Part shown: piece by piece, positions 1-9,402 of the stretch
Layout of the letters: the number at the start of each line of letters is the position of its first letter
Numbering within the stretch: the first letter of the stretch is position 1
NCBI GenBank assembly: GCA_029953675.1
Contig: JAMWBK010000012.1
Location: 434,001 to 498,000 of the forward strand
DNA: 64,000 bases
Source of the DNA: Rhodosorus marinus
Taxonomy: Eukaryota > Rhodophyta > Stylonematophyceae > Stylonematales > Stylonemataceae
Reading direction: 5' to 3'
Notes under the pieces: generated by a model
What the model was told of the DNA's origin: nothing
What the model saw: the letters and a program-made list of their open reading frames with translations, nothing else
Databases searched by the model: none
Made by a program: the position numbers and the translations under genes

Positions 1-170
1 TCTCCCTTTGGCGATATTCCAGCGACATGCTTTCCGAGGCGCGCCATCGGCGCCTGGGGTTGCATACTTCCCTCCCTAGTTATTAGTTCATCTTCACGCC
101 TTGCGTAGCGCTTCAGGCTATGCTAGTAAAGTCCAGTAAAGCCAATAAAGCCAGCCAGTAAAGCCACCAG
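1..170 (+). mobile_element. RLE-A1 retrotransposon, 3' end only (starts before window)
   Basis: This is the last part of the RLE-A open reading frame, matching the C-terminal codons of the copies at 16510-17500 and 4525-4620 (opposite strand), followed by the family's short 3' UTR. The UTR has the GCCT...AGGC hairpin and a tail of AGTAAAG(T/C)CC units reaching about position 170. The rest of the copy lies outside the window. It is non-functional as seen here. Confidence 0.85.
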
Positions 171-351
171 ATTTGTTTCGGGATGGGCAAGAGCCCTGTT
201 GCTAGGTTTACTTTTACTATGCTAGTAAAGTCCTTTTACCGAAGGCTTGCCTCCTGACGTCAACGGGCTTCCCAGTGGCGACTCAGCTTCGCCTGAAGGA
301 GACGTGATGATGTCCGCTAGACAAGTGTATACTGGGCTTGACTTAGGCTAT

Positions 352-417
352 ATTAGCATTACTGGCTTTATTAACATACCCTACAGCGCTACGCAAACCG
401 TGAAAAGGAACTATTAG
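352..417 (-). mobile_element. RLE-A micro-copy (about 65 bp, 3' UTR only)
   Basis: Reading the minus strand, this piece holds only the hairpin region of the RLE-A 3' UTR (GCGTAGCGC core) and a degenerate tail of AATAAAGCC units. It abuts the next minus-strand copy (418-716) head to tail. I see no coding sequence. The divergence suggests an A2-type, older insertion. Confidence 0.6.
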
Positions 418-716
418 CGTTACTAGCATAGCCTGAAGCGCTACGCAAGGCGTGAAAAAGAACTAAGAACTAGGGAGGGAAGCGTGCAAACCCAGGCGCC
501 GATGGCGTGCCTCGGCAAACATACTGCTAGAATATCGCCACAGGGCGGCACTCAAACGCCGTAAAAGCGCCAAGTACTCAGTAGGATGCTCAGCGAAACA
601 TTTCCGCAACCACTCTAAACCCGACTTATCCACGTGACCAAAACTCTCCACAATGAAAGGCTGGAACCGGTGGGAGCGACCCTCGGCGTAGGGCAGACTG
701 GCCATGCTCGCAGCAT
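418..716 (-). mobile_element. RLE-A2 retrotransposon fragment, 5'-truncated
   Basis: The minus strand encodes about the last 80 residues of the RLE-A ORF2 product, with the conserved segment FQPFIVESFGHV and the end LGLHASLPSS, then stop, hairpin and tail at the low-coordinate end. It is severely 5'-truncated, so no reverse transcriptase or endonuclease core remains. Confidence 0.8.
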
Positions 717-1432
717 TTTGAGTATGCTCAAGTAGTGGGTTTGACTACTGGGTTTGGTAATTCTTGATAGAGACGTCATCTGCGTATCGATTTCGATAGT
801 TGAGAGGTTCGTGACAAACCAAACAGACGACGAGAAAGTAGGAGAGCAAGCCGAGCTGAGGTGGTATTATAGTCGCTCCATCGCATGATGCTCCACAAGG
901 AGCCGTTCATAAAATGATCGTTTTTGTAAGCTAAAAGAAACACCCGGTGCAGCCTAGTGGCGACCGTCTGCCCTGACACGTATGTGAGAAACTCAATATA
1001 GGAGCTTATAGATTTGGTTACAGAACCCAGCGAATCAGAAAGCCATAGAGAAAAAAACAAGCCATAGAGAAAAAAAAAAGCCAGCTTTGTTAGCCCACGT
1101 CTGAGCGAAGGTCTACACAGTGAGGATACGTCCACAACTCTCTCGAAAGTTAGATGGATGGGGTCAATAATGATCAAGTCATCTAAAATCCGCAGTTTTC
1201 AGCGAACGGAATCCGCGGCTAGGTATCTCAAGAGGCGGTAGAATAGGGGCTGACCGGATCGATATCGCTTACTCCGACCGAAAAACCGAGCGAATGATAG
1301 AATAAGTATCATCTTCATCATCGAAGATAGCCCAGCTTGACTGGTTTGAACACTTGCTGCTTGTGAGTTTTAAAAATTTGTAGGGCGGTACCAACACTTG
1401 TTCCGTTCGACCTAAACTGATCCCAACGTTGG
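717..1432. other. Intergenic stretch, no gene recognised
   Basis: I recognise no coding sequence or element copy here. A minus-strand open stretch at 776-1177 lacks an ATG start and resembles nothing I know. A short direct duplication of GCCATAGAGAAAAAAA occurs near 1042-1082. The last part presumably holds the promoter of the gene at 1525. Confidence 0.4.
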
Positions 1433-1436
1433 TTGA

Positions 1437-1443
1437 TATAAAG
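1437..1443 (+). promoter_or_regulatory. TATA box of the EGF-C2 gene
   Basis: TATAAAG lies 88 bp before the ATG at 1525. TATA-like motifs sit 92, 97 and 109 bp before the ATG of three other host genes in this window (52147, 38546, 44161). That recurrent spacing supports a real core promoter with a short leader. Confidence 0.65.
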
Positions 1444-1524
1444 CGCCATGCCCAGCTTGCCGAACATGGAATTTGCTTGTGAGGAGCAGGAGAAGGAGAA
1501 GTGAGAACTGGTGGAATACGCGAG

Positions 1525-2163
1525 ATGCAGAAACTTGGATATAGTCTTCTTTTGGTGTTTTCGGGGGTAGTATGCGTGTCTACTGCACTGAAGTTGCGGG
1601 ACCCGTACGACCCGGAGCCGGAACCTCCGTTCCCGATCCCAACGCCGGGAAAGCCAGATTGTAGCCCAAACCCGTGCAGGAACGGAGGTACCTGCTCTGA
1701 AACAAGCACCGGGTACAGATGCACGTGCCCTGCTGGAACCCTTGGAACTCGGTGTGAGAGAATGCGCGGCACTCTAGAGGTCTATGTGGAAGACGCTTTC
1801 AGGTTGGGGGATGAGGATTTCTGGTCGCGCTCAGATCCGTATGTTAGGGTGATCGGGGTCAACTACTACAATCAGGAACTCACTCTGAACACAGAGAGGT
1901 GTAACGATTGTGACCTCCGCGTGCGCTTCCGCGAGAATCTGCAGTTCGGAAGAAACTATTGGAAGGCCATCAGGGTTTCAGTCTGGGACCATGACGATGA
2001 ATGGTACGATCGTACGGATGATGAGTTGATCCCGCAGAAGACTTTCTATCTCAAGACTCCCTGGGCCTTTCCCAGCTATAGACGTGATCTGGTTACGGCT
2101 TGCAAAGACAGCAACTGCAATACTCGTGTGAACGTGTACTACAAGTTTTGGCACAACGTTTAG
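1525..2163 (+). CDS. Secreted EGF-like plus C2 domain protein
   Basis: The product has 212 residues. I chose the ATG at 1525 because it directly precedes a signal peptide (MQKLGYSLLLVFSGVVCVST); the open frame reaches upstream to 1501 but without another ATG. After a Pro-rich linker (residues 26-45, P/E repeats), residues 46-77 form an EGF-like module with six cysteines (C46, C51, C57, C66, C68, C77; NPCRNGGTC then CTCPAGTLGTRC). Residues 81-209 look like a C2 domain (GTLEVYVEDAFRL...SDPYVRV...VWDHDDEW), with acidic residues at D104, D155, D157 and D158 placed like Ca2+ ligands. Extra cysteines at 126, 129, 193 and 198 suggest disulfides, as in perforin-type C2 domains. No MACPF domain is present, so a pore-forming role is not supported. 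An extracellular Ca2+-dependent membrane- or matrix-binding role is inference. The gene is intronless and flanked by RLE-A fragments. Confidence 0.85.
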   Translation: MQKLGYSLLLVFSGVVCVSTALKLRDPYDPEPEPPFPIPTPGKPDCSPNPCRNGGTCSETSTGYRCTCPAGTLGTRCERMRGTLEVYVEDAFRLGDEDFWSRSDPYVRVIGVNYYNQELTLNTERCNDCDLRVRFRENLQFGRNYWKAIRVSVWDHDDEWYDRTDDELIPQKTFYLKTPWAFPSYRRDLVTACKDSNCNTRVNVYYKFWHNV

Positions 2164-2255
2164 GACAAAACTCTATCTTGTTCGCTGCAATTAGCCCGCA
2201 GAGGAACATGTTTTGGTGGAGTGGATCAAAGTAAATCAACGTCCTCTAGGCAGAA

Positions 2256-2523
2256 CGATTCTTATATGGACTGGACTTTACTAGCATAGCCTGAAGCGCT
2301 ACGCAAGGCGTGAAGATGAACTAATAACTAGGGAGGGAAGTATGCCTCGGAAAGCATGTCGCTGGAATATCGCCAAAGGGAGACACTTAAACGCCTCAAG
2401 AGCGCCAAATATTCAGTAGGATGCTCAGCAAAACATTTCCGCAACCACTCTAAACCCGACTTATCCACGTGACCAAAGCTTTCCACAATGAATGGCTGGA
2501 ACCGGTGAGAGCGATTCTTATAT
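2256..2523 (-). mobile_element. RLE-A1 copy (2268-2511) with 12-bp target-site duplication
   Basis: A 244-bp, 5'-truncated RLE-A1 3' end sits between perfect copies of CGATTCTTATAT at 2256-2267 and 2512-2523. On the element strand the tail ends AGTAAAGTCCAGTCC and the duplication starts with A. The copy lacks a 23-bp block near the end of the ORF (around 2342), the same deletion seen in the copy at 16469-17590. It inserted about 100 bp after the stop codon of the EGF-C2 gene. Confidence 0.9.
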
Positions 2524-2844
2524 TGACGCAATTCTTATGCTCTGTCCGAGCCCAGCACGTTTGTGCACCACCATATCTTGATGATGCGCATTTTTCATGA
2601 CTGTCATGGTTCGACGAAAATACAACCCAAACAGCAGATATCATACTTCATGCAGGGTGGTGGCAAAGCTACTCCGCAGTCAGAGGTTGAAACTAGGTCT
2701 CACGATTCTGTGCTGGGGCTACGTTAGAAGGACGGTCATAAAAACCTTCAAGTCACTGGAAATATGACTGCCTTTCCATGAAAACGCTTCTCACAGACGC
2801 ACTTTCAGTGTGGCTCTTCAAACGTGTTTACTGGCCCTCTTGCC

Positions 2845-3075
2845 GGTATCTTGTACTTCTATGCTGCGAGCGATGGCGATATTCTAGGAACATTCTAGCC
2901 GAGGTTTGGCTTGCATGGGTTTTTTTCCTCGCTACTAGTTCGCCGTACGCCCCGTTTAGCGCTTAGGCCTGTGGTAGTACAACCATCACCAAGATCAGTG
3001 AAACGACAAACCGTTTCTTTTCCATGCGGTTTCCTTTCTCAGTCCCCGAATAAACACGCTCATTCCTCTGCAGAA
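2845..3075 (+). mobile_element. Degenerate RLE-A3 end followed by RLE-B-type tail
   Basis: At 2845-2975 a decayed RLE-A C terminus can still be read (RWRYSRNILAEVW compares with LWRYSSSMLAEAR in better copies). At about 3010-3070 follows the tail signature of RLE-B (CAGTCCCCGAATAAACAC then CATTC). Both are old and non-coding. Confidence 0.6.
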
Positions 3076-3189
3076 GCCGGGGGGGATTCGCAATTGCTCT
3101 TAGAATCATGGAAGACTACTTAACTTCCAACGGAGAATAAACTACAGGTAGTTCGGCGTTGTTTTTACGAACACAACGTCAACGGGCGA

Positions 3190-3610
3190 CTCAGGGCGTA
3201 GCGCGAAAGATAGTGGACAAATGCTTGCAAGTCAAGGCGCCGGTGAGGAGCCTCGGCTAGTATACAGCTAGAAATAGGGCCAAAATTATAGTAGCGTATT
3301 CCAAGTTACTAGGTCGATGCCCACGTCCGCCATTGTTGCCCTTCCGCCGAACCTTCCTGGGAAGGCTGCCCATGCTCTCAGCGTACCATCGTTCCTTCAC
3401 GCGGCGAAGGACGGAAGCTGCTGCCCCCCAGCGGAGAGCGGCAGAAGGGAGATAGGTGCCGGACGCGCGGCAATCATAAGTGTCGAGGAGCCCATCGCGC
3501 CTGGGTTTGCACGCTCTTCACCCCAGTCCCTAGTTTCCTTTTACGTCTTGCGTAGACATCAGGCTGTTTTAGTAAAACCACTATGTATAAATAGAACCAG
3601 TAAAACCACT
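3190..3610. mobile_element. Mosaic of degenerate RLE-A3 fragments in opposite orientations
   Basis: Positions 3190-3460 match RLE-A coding sequence on the minus strand (the codons for RRVKERRYAES are recognisable near 3385-3410), while 3485-3610 carry a 3' end with the GTAAAACCACT-type tail on the plus strand. Multiple stops and gaps show this is decayed sequence created by nested insertion or inversion. Confidence 0.6.
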
Positions 3611-4458
3611 GGTTTTTATTAGCATAGCCTAAAGCGCTACGCAAGGCGTGAAAGGGAACTAAGAACTAGGTAGGGAAGCGTGCAAATCCAGGCGCCGATG
3701 GCTCGCCTCGGCAAGCATGCTTCTAGAAGATCGCCACAGAGAGACACTTGAACGGCGTAAGAGTTCCAAGTATTCCGTAGGATGCTCAGCGAAACCTTTC
3801 CGCAACCACTCCAAACTCGACTTCTCCACGTGACCAAAGATTTCCACGATTAAAGGCTGGAACCGGTGGGAGCGACCCTCTGCGCAAGGCAGACTGGCCA
3901 CACTCTCAGCATACCGTCGTTCTTTCACTCGGCGAAAGGCCGAAGCGGCTGCTCCTCGGCGACGGGCGGCAGAGCTGAGATGAGCGCTAGCCACAGGGTA
4001 TGTGATCGCGAGTCCACATATGCTGAGCGCCTGGCGGCAGTGTCGGAGACGAGGAGATACGCGATGCAGCGAGGCGCTGCAGTGTCCGAGACCGATCTGG
4101 GCAGTTCCAATTCCACCTCAACCGTATGCCCTACCTGAGTCAAAGATTCGCTGAGAATGTACTTGAGGTGAGTGTTACGCCTAGTACGAAGACCTCTCAA
4201 CAGTCCGCATGAACCTAAGAAGTGGTAGCCACACGCGTCAATCCAACTCTCACATCCGTGGCAGAAAGACGGCCGATTAGAGTGCCAGGGAACTTGTGGC
4301 ACCCTGGTAGATCTTTGCAGCAGTGCGGAACTGGAAGGCGTCGAAGCGGTGTCCCAGTTACGACGGCAAAGCGGTTAACCACACCCGCGATAGATGGCCT
4401 CCCAGGCCGCGGGAGCGAGCGGCGGTAGGCGGTGTGAGGGGATAGTTGAGCAAGACTG
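3611..4458 (-). mobile_element. RLE-A2 copy, 5'-truncated
   Basis: Reading leftwards, this copy begins near 4458 in the part of ORF2 before the zinc knuckle, keeps the knuckle region and the RLE core in several frames (for example CxxCESWIDACGYHFLGSC), and ends with stop, hairpin and tail near 3611. Stops and frameshifts interrupt it. It directly abuts the near-full-length A1 copy at 4467, in the same orientation. Confidence 0.75.
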
Positions 4459-4524
4459 CCACCACTGGACTTTACTGGACTTTACTAGCATAGCCTGAAG
4501 CGCTACGCAAGGCGTGAAGATGAA

Positions 4525-7500
4525 CTAATAACTAGGGAGGGAAGCATGCAACCCCAGGCGCCGATGGCGCGCCTCGGAAAGCATGTCGCTGGAATATCGC
4601 CAAAGGGAGACACTTAAACGCCTCAAGAGCGCCAAATATTCAGTAGGATGCTCAGCAAAACATTTCCGCAACCACTCTAAACCCGACTTATCGACGTGAC
4701 CAAAGCTTTCCACAATGAATGGCTGGAACCGGTGAGAGCGACCCTCAGCGCAAGGCAGACTGGCCATGCTCTCAGCATACCGTCGTTCCTTAACTCTTCG
4801 AAGGGCTGAAGCCGCGGCCCCCCGGCGGCGGGCGGCTGCGGTGAGGTGGGCGCTGGCCACGGGGCAGGTAATCGCAAGGTCCACATATGTTGAGCGTCTG
4901 GCAGCAGCGTCGGAGACGAGGAGATCGGCTATACAACGGGGCGGTGCAGAGTCCGAGATGGATCTGGGCAGTTCCGACTCAACCTCAACCGTATGCCCTA
5001 TCCGAGTCAAAAATTCGCTGAGGATGTACTTGAGGCGAGTGTGACGCCTCGTACGGAGACCTCGCAACAGTCCGCAGGAACCCAGGAAGTGGTAGCCACA
5101 AGCGTCAATCCGGCTCTCACATCCCTGACAGAAAGACGGCCGATTAGAGTGCCACGGAGCCTGTGGCAAACCGAGATAGATGCGTGCGGCAGAACGGAAC
5201 TGGAAAGCATCGAGACGATGACTCAATGACGACGGTAGAGTGGTTAACCACAAGTGCGAGAGGTGGCCTCCCATGCCGCGGAGACGAGCGGCAGTGGTAG
5301 GCGGCGTGAGAGGAGAATTGAGCATGACTGTGTGAGCGGCACTGTGTTGGCCCCAGGTGAGGCTATGTTGAATCACATCAGTGCGGGAGCTCCACAATCG
5401 GCTCAAACCCGGGTAGTCTGCAACAGGGGACCCGGGGCTAGCCTCTCCGTCATCGGCAAGAACTCGGTCGAGGGGACAATCCTCAATCGCTTCAGCTCGT
5501 CCCCATAACAGCTCCCTCCAGGAACGAAAGCGGGACCTATTTGCGTCCGGCACGGCGTTGCACCTCCTGAACGCGTGTTGAAGACCATCATAAATTGTCA
5601 AAGCCGGGGGCGGCAGGGTCACTGGATCCTCGTTGGTCAAAGCTCGAGCCAAGAGGCAGGCACTTCGCATCCGGAAGGTCACCAACGTTCGCAGCGCGGT
5701 AGCCCAGGAGGCAACCGCCGCTGGCGAGCATACCAGCCCACGGTCTGCGACGCCGAATCCCCTAATCGCAACGGTAGAGCGATCTGTGCACGAATAAAGT
5801 CCCTGTCGGGAGCAGCTTCAAGATCGAGGGGCTCATCCAAGAGCGTTCCCCAGTGTTGCAGGGTCATTTCGTCGGCTTTAGCCGCGATCCACGAGCCCCA
5901 AGCTGGAGGCAGGCTGCGCAACCAGTAGTTGAGTCTGGGACCGGCACAAAAGCGGGAAAGCAAGCAGGCCGATTGCAGCATGCTGTCGGGTAGGTGCTCA
6001 ATGGCGTCGGTGAGTTGCTTGTGCCGTGCCAAAACTCGCTCGCAGGATGCTTGGACAAAGTTGTCAGTCCCCAATCCGACGCCGTGGTGTTCGAACCCTT
6101 CACGTTCGCTGATTAGTCGCAGAGTGGGTGGCAGAGAGTTCAGCGACACGTCCCTCGGGGGGAGAAAGCGACATTTTTCTGTTTCCACAGTCAAACCGAC
6201 GCGACGTGCAATCGCTTCGATCGCGGTCAGTCCCCTAGCCAGGGTGTCAGGGGTGCCCAGCAATGTTACGTCATCGTGGTACGCGCAGATTCGAAGATCC
6301 GAGACCTCAGTCGAAAGACGTAAAAGTACGAGCTGTAGGGCACAGGCATGAAGAAGAGGTCCGCAAGGGTCGCCTTGTTGGACGCCAGTATGTGCTTGAA
6401 AAACAGTGCCCTCCGTTGTCAAGTAGGGGAGGCTCTCCCCTCCGTAAATACCCGATAGAAACGGCCACGCCTCCGGAAACACACGTCGGAGCACCTCTAG
6501 CGCATGCGTCCGCGACACGCTGTTGAATGCATTCCGGAAATCAACCACCAAGACTCCCCACTCCGGCCTACTGGCGCGTTCTAGCTCGATCCCATGGGTG
6601 ATCAGTTCGCAACCCCAGAAAATCCCACCCCTACTTGCAAGGGCGCCATAAAAGCTGTGACGCGCTGGCGAAGGCGCTGGCATAGCCACCTCCCGGCTAA
6701 CTTCCGTAGGCTCTCCACCATCCCGATCGGCCGGAGACGCGGGTGGGCCGGCTGGTGGTCAGGTTTCGTGAGCAAGCAAAGCTGTGCCTGCCGGAGATGT
6801 TCCCATGGCGCGGACGCACCCGATACGCCCTGGAACAACTTGTTAAGGATCCTCAGAAGCGCGCTCTGGCCAGGCTGGCTCAGGGCCTGCAATAGCTCTG
6901 TTCTTAGTCCGGAGGGTCCAGGACAGCGTCCCCGACGCGAGGTACGAAGCAAATCCTCCAGGTCAGACTCACTGAGCGTCAGATCGATGCGAAACCTGGC
7001 CAACTCCGGACGGTCCAAGAATACCTCGAATTCAGGGGACAAATCCACGTCGGACTCAGGGAACAAAGACGACACCGTCTGGGCGAGACTATCATCGTAG
7101 GGGAGGACAGGCGCCTGGCCCTCCAAAACCCGCGCCGCTCGACTTAAATCGCCCACTGCTACCAATTTCTGTACTCGAGCTGGCACGGGCGACACTGTGC
7201 CATGCCGAGTCCGACGGGCGGATGGTGCTGACGACGCCAAATAGCTGCGCTGTAGTACTTCGAAGTCTCCCTTCAAGAACAGGGCCAGTCGGTCTCGTAC
7301 TCGCCATCTGCGCTCCGATGTGTGAATGGGGGCCAGAATCATGCGCGGCATGACCCCCAGAAAAACCCAAATGACTGTGTCCCGAATGTTGCGAGCCAGG
7401 CTCGTGAAGATGAAATCGAGAATGGTTCCAGCTACCAGAAGGTCTCCACGAGGAAGGACGACTGGGGGAATGCCCCCACGGAGGGGAAGCGAGCCTCCTT

Positions 7501-7594
7501 CCAAAGAAATCCACCGCCGGAGCCAACTCCGAAAACGCGTACGCCAAATGCCCCAGTCTCCGCCCTCCTTCAGGACATAAGACTGTAGATCCAT
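4525..7594 (-). pseudogene. RLE-A ORF2: reverse transcriptase plus RLE (two frameshifts)
   Basis: Starts at ATG 7594, 31 bp after the ORF1 stop. Frame 1 (7594 to about 6612) has the N-terminal region and the early RT block (RCPGPSGLRTELL, LRPIGMVESLRKLAGRW). A missing G in the run near 6612-6618 shifts the frame. Frame 2 (about 6689-5757) has motif A (VVDFRNAFN), GVQQGDPCGPLLHA and the catalytic motif AYHDDVTLLG. A second missing G near 5757 shifts again. Frame 3 (to 4525) encodes the zinc knuckle CQGC-x9-H-x4-C, the basic segment GLRTRRHTRLKYIL, the endonuclease-like pair IADLLV / TYVDLAI and a long conserved tail ending LGLHASLPSY. The combined product would be about 1020 residues. It would act in target-primed reverse transcription. 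The A1 copies at 16510-17508, 55180-56130 and 57706-58506 preserve the third part in frame. Confidence 0.9.
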
Positions 7595-7595
7595 A

Positions 7596-7613
7596 GGCTG
7601 CGACCTCGCAGCC
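7596..7613 (-). promoter_or_regulatory. Hairpin between RLE-A ORF1 and ORF2
   Basis: GGCTGCGA-GG-TCGCAGCC on the minus strand is a perfect 8-bp inverted repeat lying 1 bp before the ORF2 ATG (7594) and 12 bp after the ORF1 stop. An RNA hairpin here could assist reinitiation or internal initiation on ORF2. That role is inferred from position only. Confidence 0.5.
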
Positions 7614-7625
7614 GTGCCTGGAGCG

Positions 7626-9035
7626 CTAATCGTGCTTCTCCCCCTTAGACCCGGGGGAGTCGGTCCTCGCTCTCTTACCTCCTATCCGCACCAAAGTCGT
7701 GAGCCTCCCACTCCGCGAGGCTCGCGGAACGGATCCCGCGGGCTTCAGCAAAGTAACCTGGGCGTCCTCCACCGCCATGCCCTCAGTCTGCTCCCCTGCC
7801 TCACCACTCTCGCTGGAAGTAGTGCTGGAAGCAGAGCCCTCCAAAATCCCCACCCGCTGCAGCTCTGTCTTGTAGCGCGAAGTCAGCACAAGTCGCCTCT
7901 CCAGATCGAAGAAACTGGAAACCGCCATGCGCAGGTGACGAGGGCCCGACCGGAACCGCGCCAACAAGATCCTCTCAAGGCGCTGAATCCGTAGCCAATG
8001 GATCGCTGCCGCCTTCACGCTGCTCTCATGCTCAGAGAGCCCTGCCGTTTCTCCCGGAGACAGGAAATTGCCCGAGAAACGGTCAAAATCGAAGTGCAAA
8101 ACCACCTGCGGGTTGCAGCGCAGCCACCGGGCGCTCTCAGGCCACTGCTCGGTAGGCTTCGCCAGCAAGGCCTCCAGGTACTTGGCGGCGGTTGCGGAGA
8201 CTAAAAACAGCACATCGCGGCCCTCATAGTTTGCGAAGAAGAAATCACCCCTGCTGCACCCTAACGATTCCGCAAAAGTGTCCCGGAAGTCTCGCATAGA
8301 CGGAACCTGTCCTCGTGTAGTCTGGGGCCGGACATTTCGCACCCACAGAAATTGGAGAGTGGTCTCCACAGGTCCATCCTGAGGCTCGCGAGATGGTATG
8401 AAACGGAGCATAGCCGCCGTACGTGTGGCAGTGGTGCCCTTCCGCAAGACTGATGCGTACGAAGCGCCCCCCTTGCGGCCACCACGTGCCCCCGAAGTAG
8501 CCGGGAGCTGGTGACGACCTGAGGGCTGGTCCAAGAGAGGGAAGTCCACAGCTGCAGTCTCCTCCACACCGGTTGCCGCACAGTCACCACCACCATTGCC
8601 TCGAGTCCCCGAGCGCTGAAGCGCGTTTTGGCCCGGCCTGCCGCTCCCCAACGTCGTACTGTCCCGCGCAGAAGCAACAGCCCTCGCCTGTCCCGGGACA
8701 GGTTCATGTTGATTGACCGGATGTTGACTGCCTTCAGCCAACGCTGCCACTCTGGGGCAATTCAAATTCTCGTCCGAATTTGAATTTGACCTGGCCAGCA
8801 ATCCCGATTCCAGCCCACCTAGCTTCTGGGTGAGCTGAGGGAGCACTCCACGATCACTCGCAGCCGTGATCAGGCTGGTGACAGCGGAGATAAGTGAACG
8901 CGCCTGGGTGCCAGAAGCGCCTTCCAAGTCAACCTCGGAAGAAAACGTGCCGCAGCTGAGGCGAACACGGAGTCCCCCACCTGGCAGTGCCTCCTTGGGA
9001 GGAGGCTCCGTCGAGTGCGGAGATATCCCTACCAT
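7626..9035 (-). CDS. RLE-A ORF1 protein (putative RNA-binding)
   Basis: A 469-residue open frame from the first ATG at 9035 (MVGIS...) to TAG at 7626. The frame is open further upstream to 9110 but without an ATG. The N-terminal half (to about residue 220) is Ser/Gly/Thr-rich and low in complexity. Residues about 225-410 form a conserved block beginning FLWVRNVRP, ending in a helical region (RIQRLERILLARF). The same layout (FGTFTNLRPP...) occurs in the RLE-C ORF1 at 25908, so the two families share an ORF1 domain. An RRM-like fold and RNA chaperone role, as in other LINE ORF1 proteins, are guesses from arrangement; I see no clear RNP motifs or CCHC knuckle. The 5' two thirds are repeated at 17860-18600. 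Confidence 0.8.
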   Translation of the reverse strand: MVGISPHSTEPPPKEALPGGGLRVRLSCGTFSSEVDLEGASGTQARSLISAVTSLITAASDRGVLPQLTQKLGGLESGLLARSNSNSDENLNCPRVAALAEGSQHPVNQHEPVPGQARAVASARDSTTLGSGRPGQNALQRSGTRGNGGGDCAATGVEETAAVDFPLLDQPSGRHQLPATSGARGGRKGGASYASVLRKGTTATRTAAMLRFIPSREPQDGPVETTLQFLWVRNVRPQTTRGQVPSMRDFRDTFAESLGCSRGDFFFANYEGRDVLFLVSATAAKYLEALLAKPTEQWPESARWLRCNPQVVLHFDFDRFSGNFLSPGETAGLSEHESSVKAAAIHWLRIQRLERILLARFRSGPRHLRMAVSSFFDLERRLVLTSRYKTELQRVGILEGSASSTTSSESGEAGEQTEGMAVEDAQVTLLKPAGSVPRASRSGRLTTLVRIGGKRARTDSPGSKGEKHD

Positions 9036-9164
9036 CCTGAGGGAATCCGCCAAGGAAACGTTGCACCACCAATATGAAACCGCACCGAGAGAATAATCGA
9101 CCAAACCCAACCCAAATAGGAAAGGCCCCGCAACTCCACCACTAGGTCGGCAACAAGGCGTTCT

Positions 9165-9262
9165 TCCCTCTGTTAGTCCGCCACAGGCAGGGACTTCTCA
9201 AATTAATGATACATCTAGTAAATCCCAGCCCAGTAAAACCACCACCACCCCATCTCCCTCGT
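9165..9262 (+). repeat. Repeat with an inverted copy at 19195-19290
   Basis: About 95 bp, including GCCACAGGCAGGGACTTCTC and an AGTAAAACCACCACCACC tail-like stretch, recur in reverse complement at 19195-19290 with a few differences and a small deletion. It may be an old solitary tail insertion plus its flank. Identity beyond that is unknown. Confidence 0.6.
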
Positions 9263-9402
9263 CAGACCCGACGAATTGTTAATCATGCATCATCAATAAA
9301 CGCGCGCGTACATTATGTGTCTCCGAATTATTAACACAATTCAGCACAATGGTTGAATTTCCCGCACTTCCAGCGGCTGACAGTTCTCCCGAAAAAAGGA
9401 AT

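Larger units (their letters stand above)
4459..9143 (-). mobile_element. Near-full-length RLE-A1 non-LTR retrotransposon, 8-bp TSD
   Basis: The element runs from 9135 (5' side) to 4467 (tail) on the minus strand, about 4.67 kb, between copies of CCACCACT at 4459-4466 and 9136-9143. Order: short 5' UTR, ORF1 (7626-9035), an 18-bp palindrome between the ORFs (7596-7613), ORF2 (4525-7594) in three frames, 3' UTR hairpin and AGTAAAGTCC tail. Compared with the copy starting at 17591, about 170 bp of 5' leader are missing. No LTRs and no apurinic endonuclease domain are present. ORF2 carries RT, zinc knuckle and restriction-like endonuclease. Two single-base losses in G runs make this copy defective, but its near-identity to other A1 copies implies recent activity in the family. 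Confidence 0.92.

Noticed and set aside
776-1177. 133-codon open stretch on the minus strand
   Set aside because: No ATG start (TTG only), no family resemblance, and it covers the upstream region of a better-supported gene.
1269-1772. Minus-strand open stretch overlapping the EGF-C2 gene
   Set aside because: It is the antisense of a well-supported secreted protein; no signals of its own.
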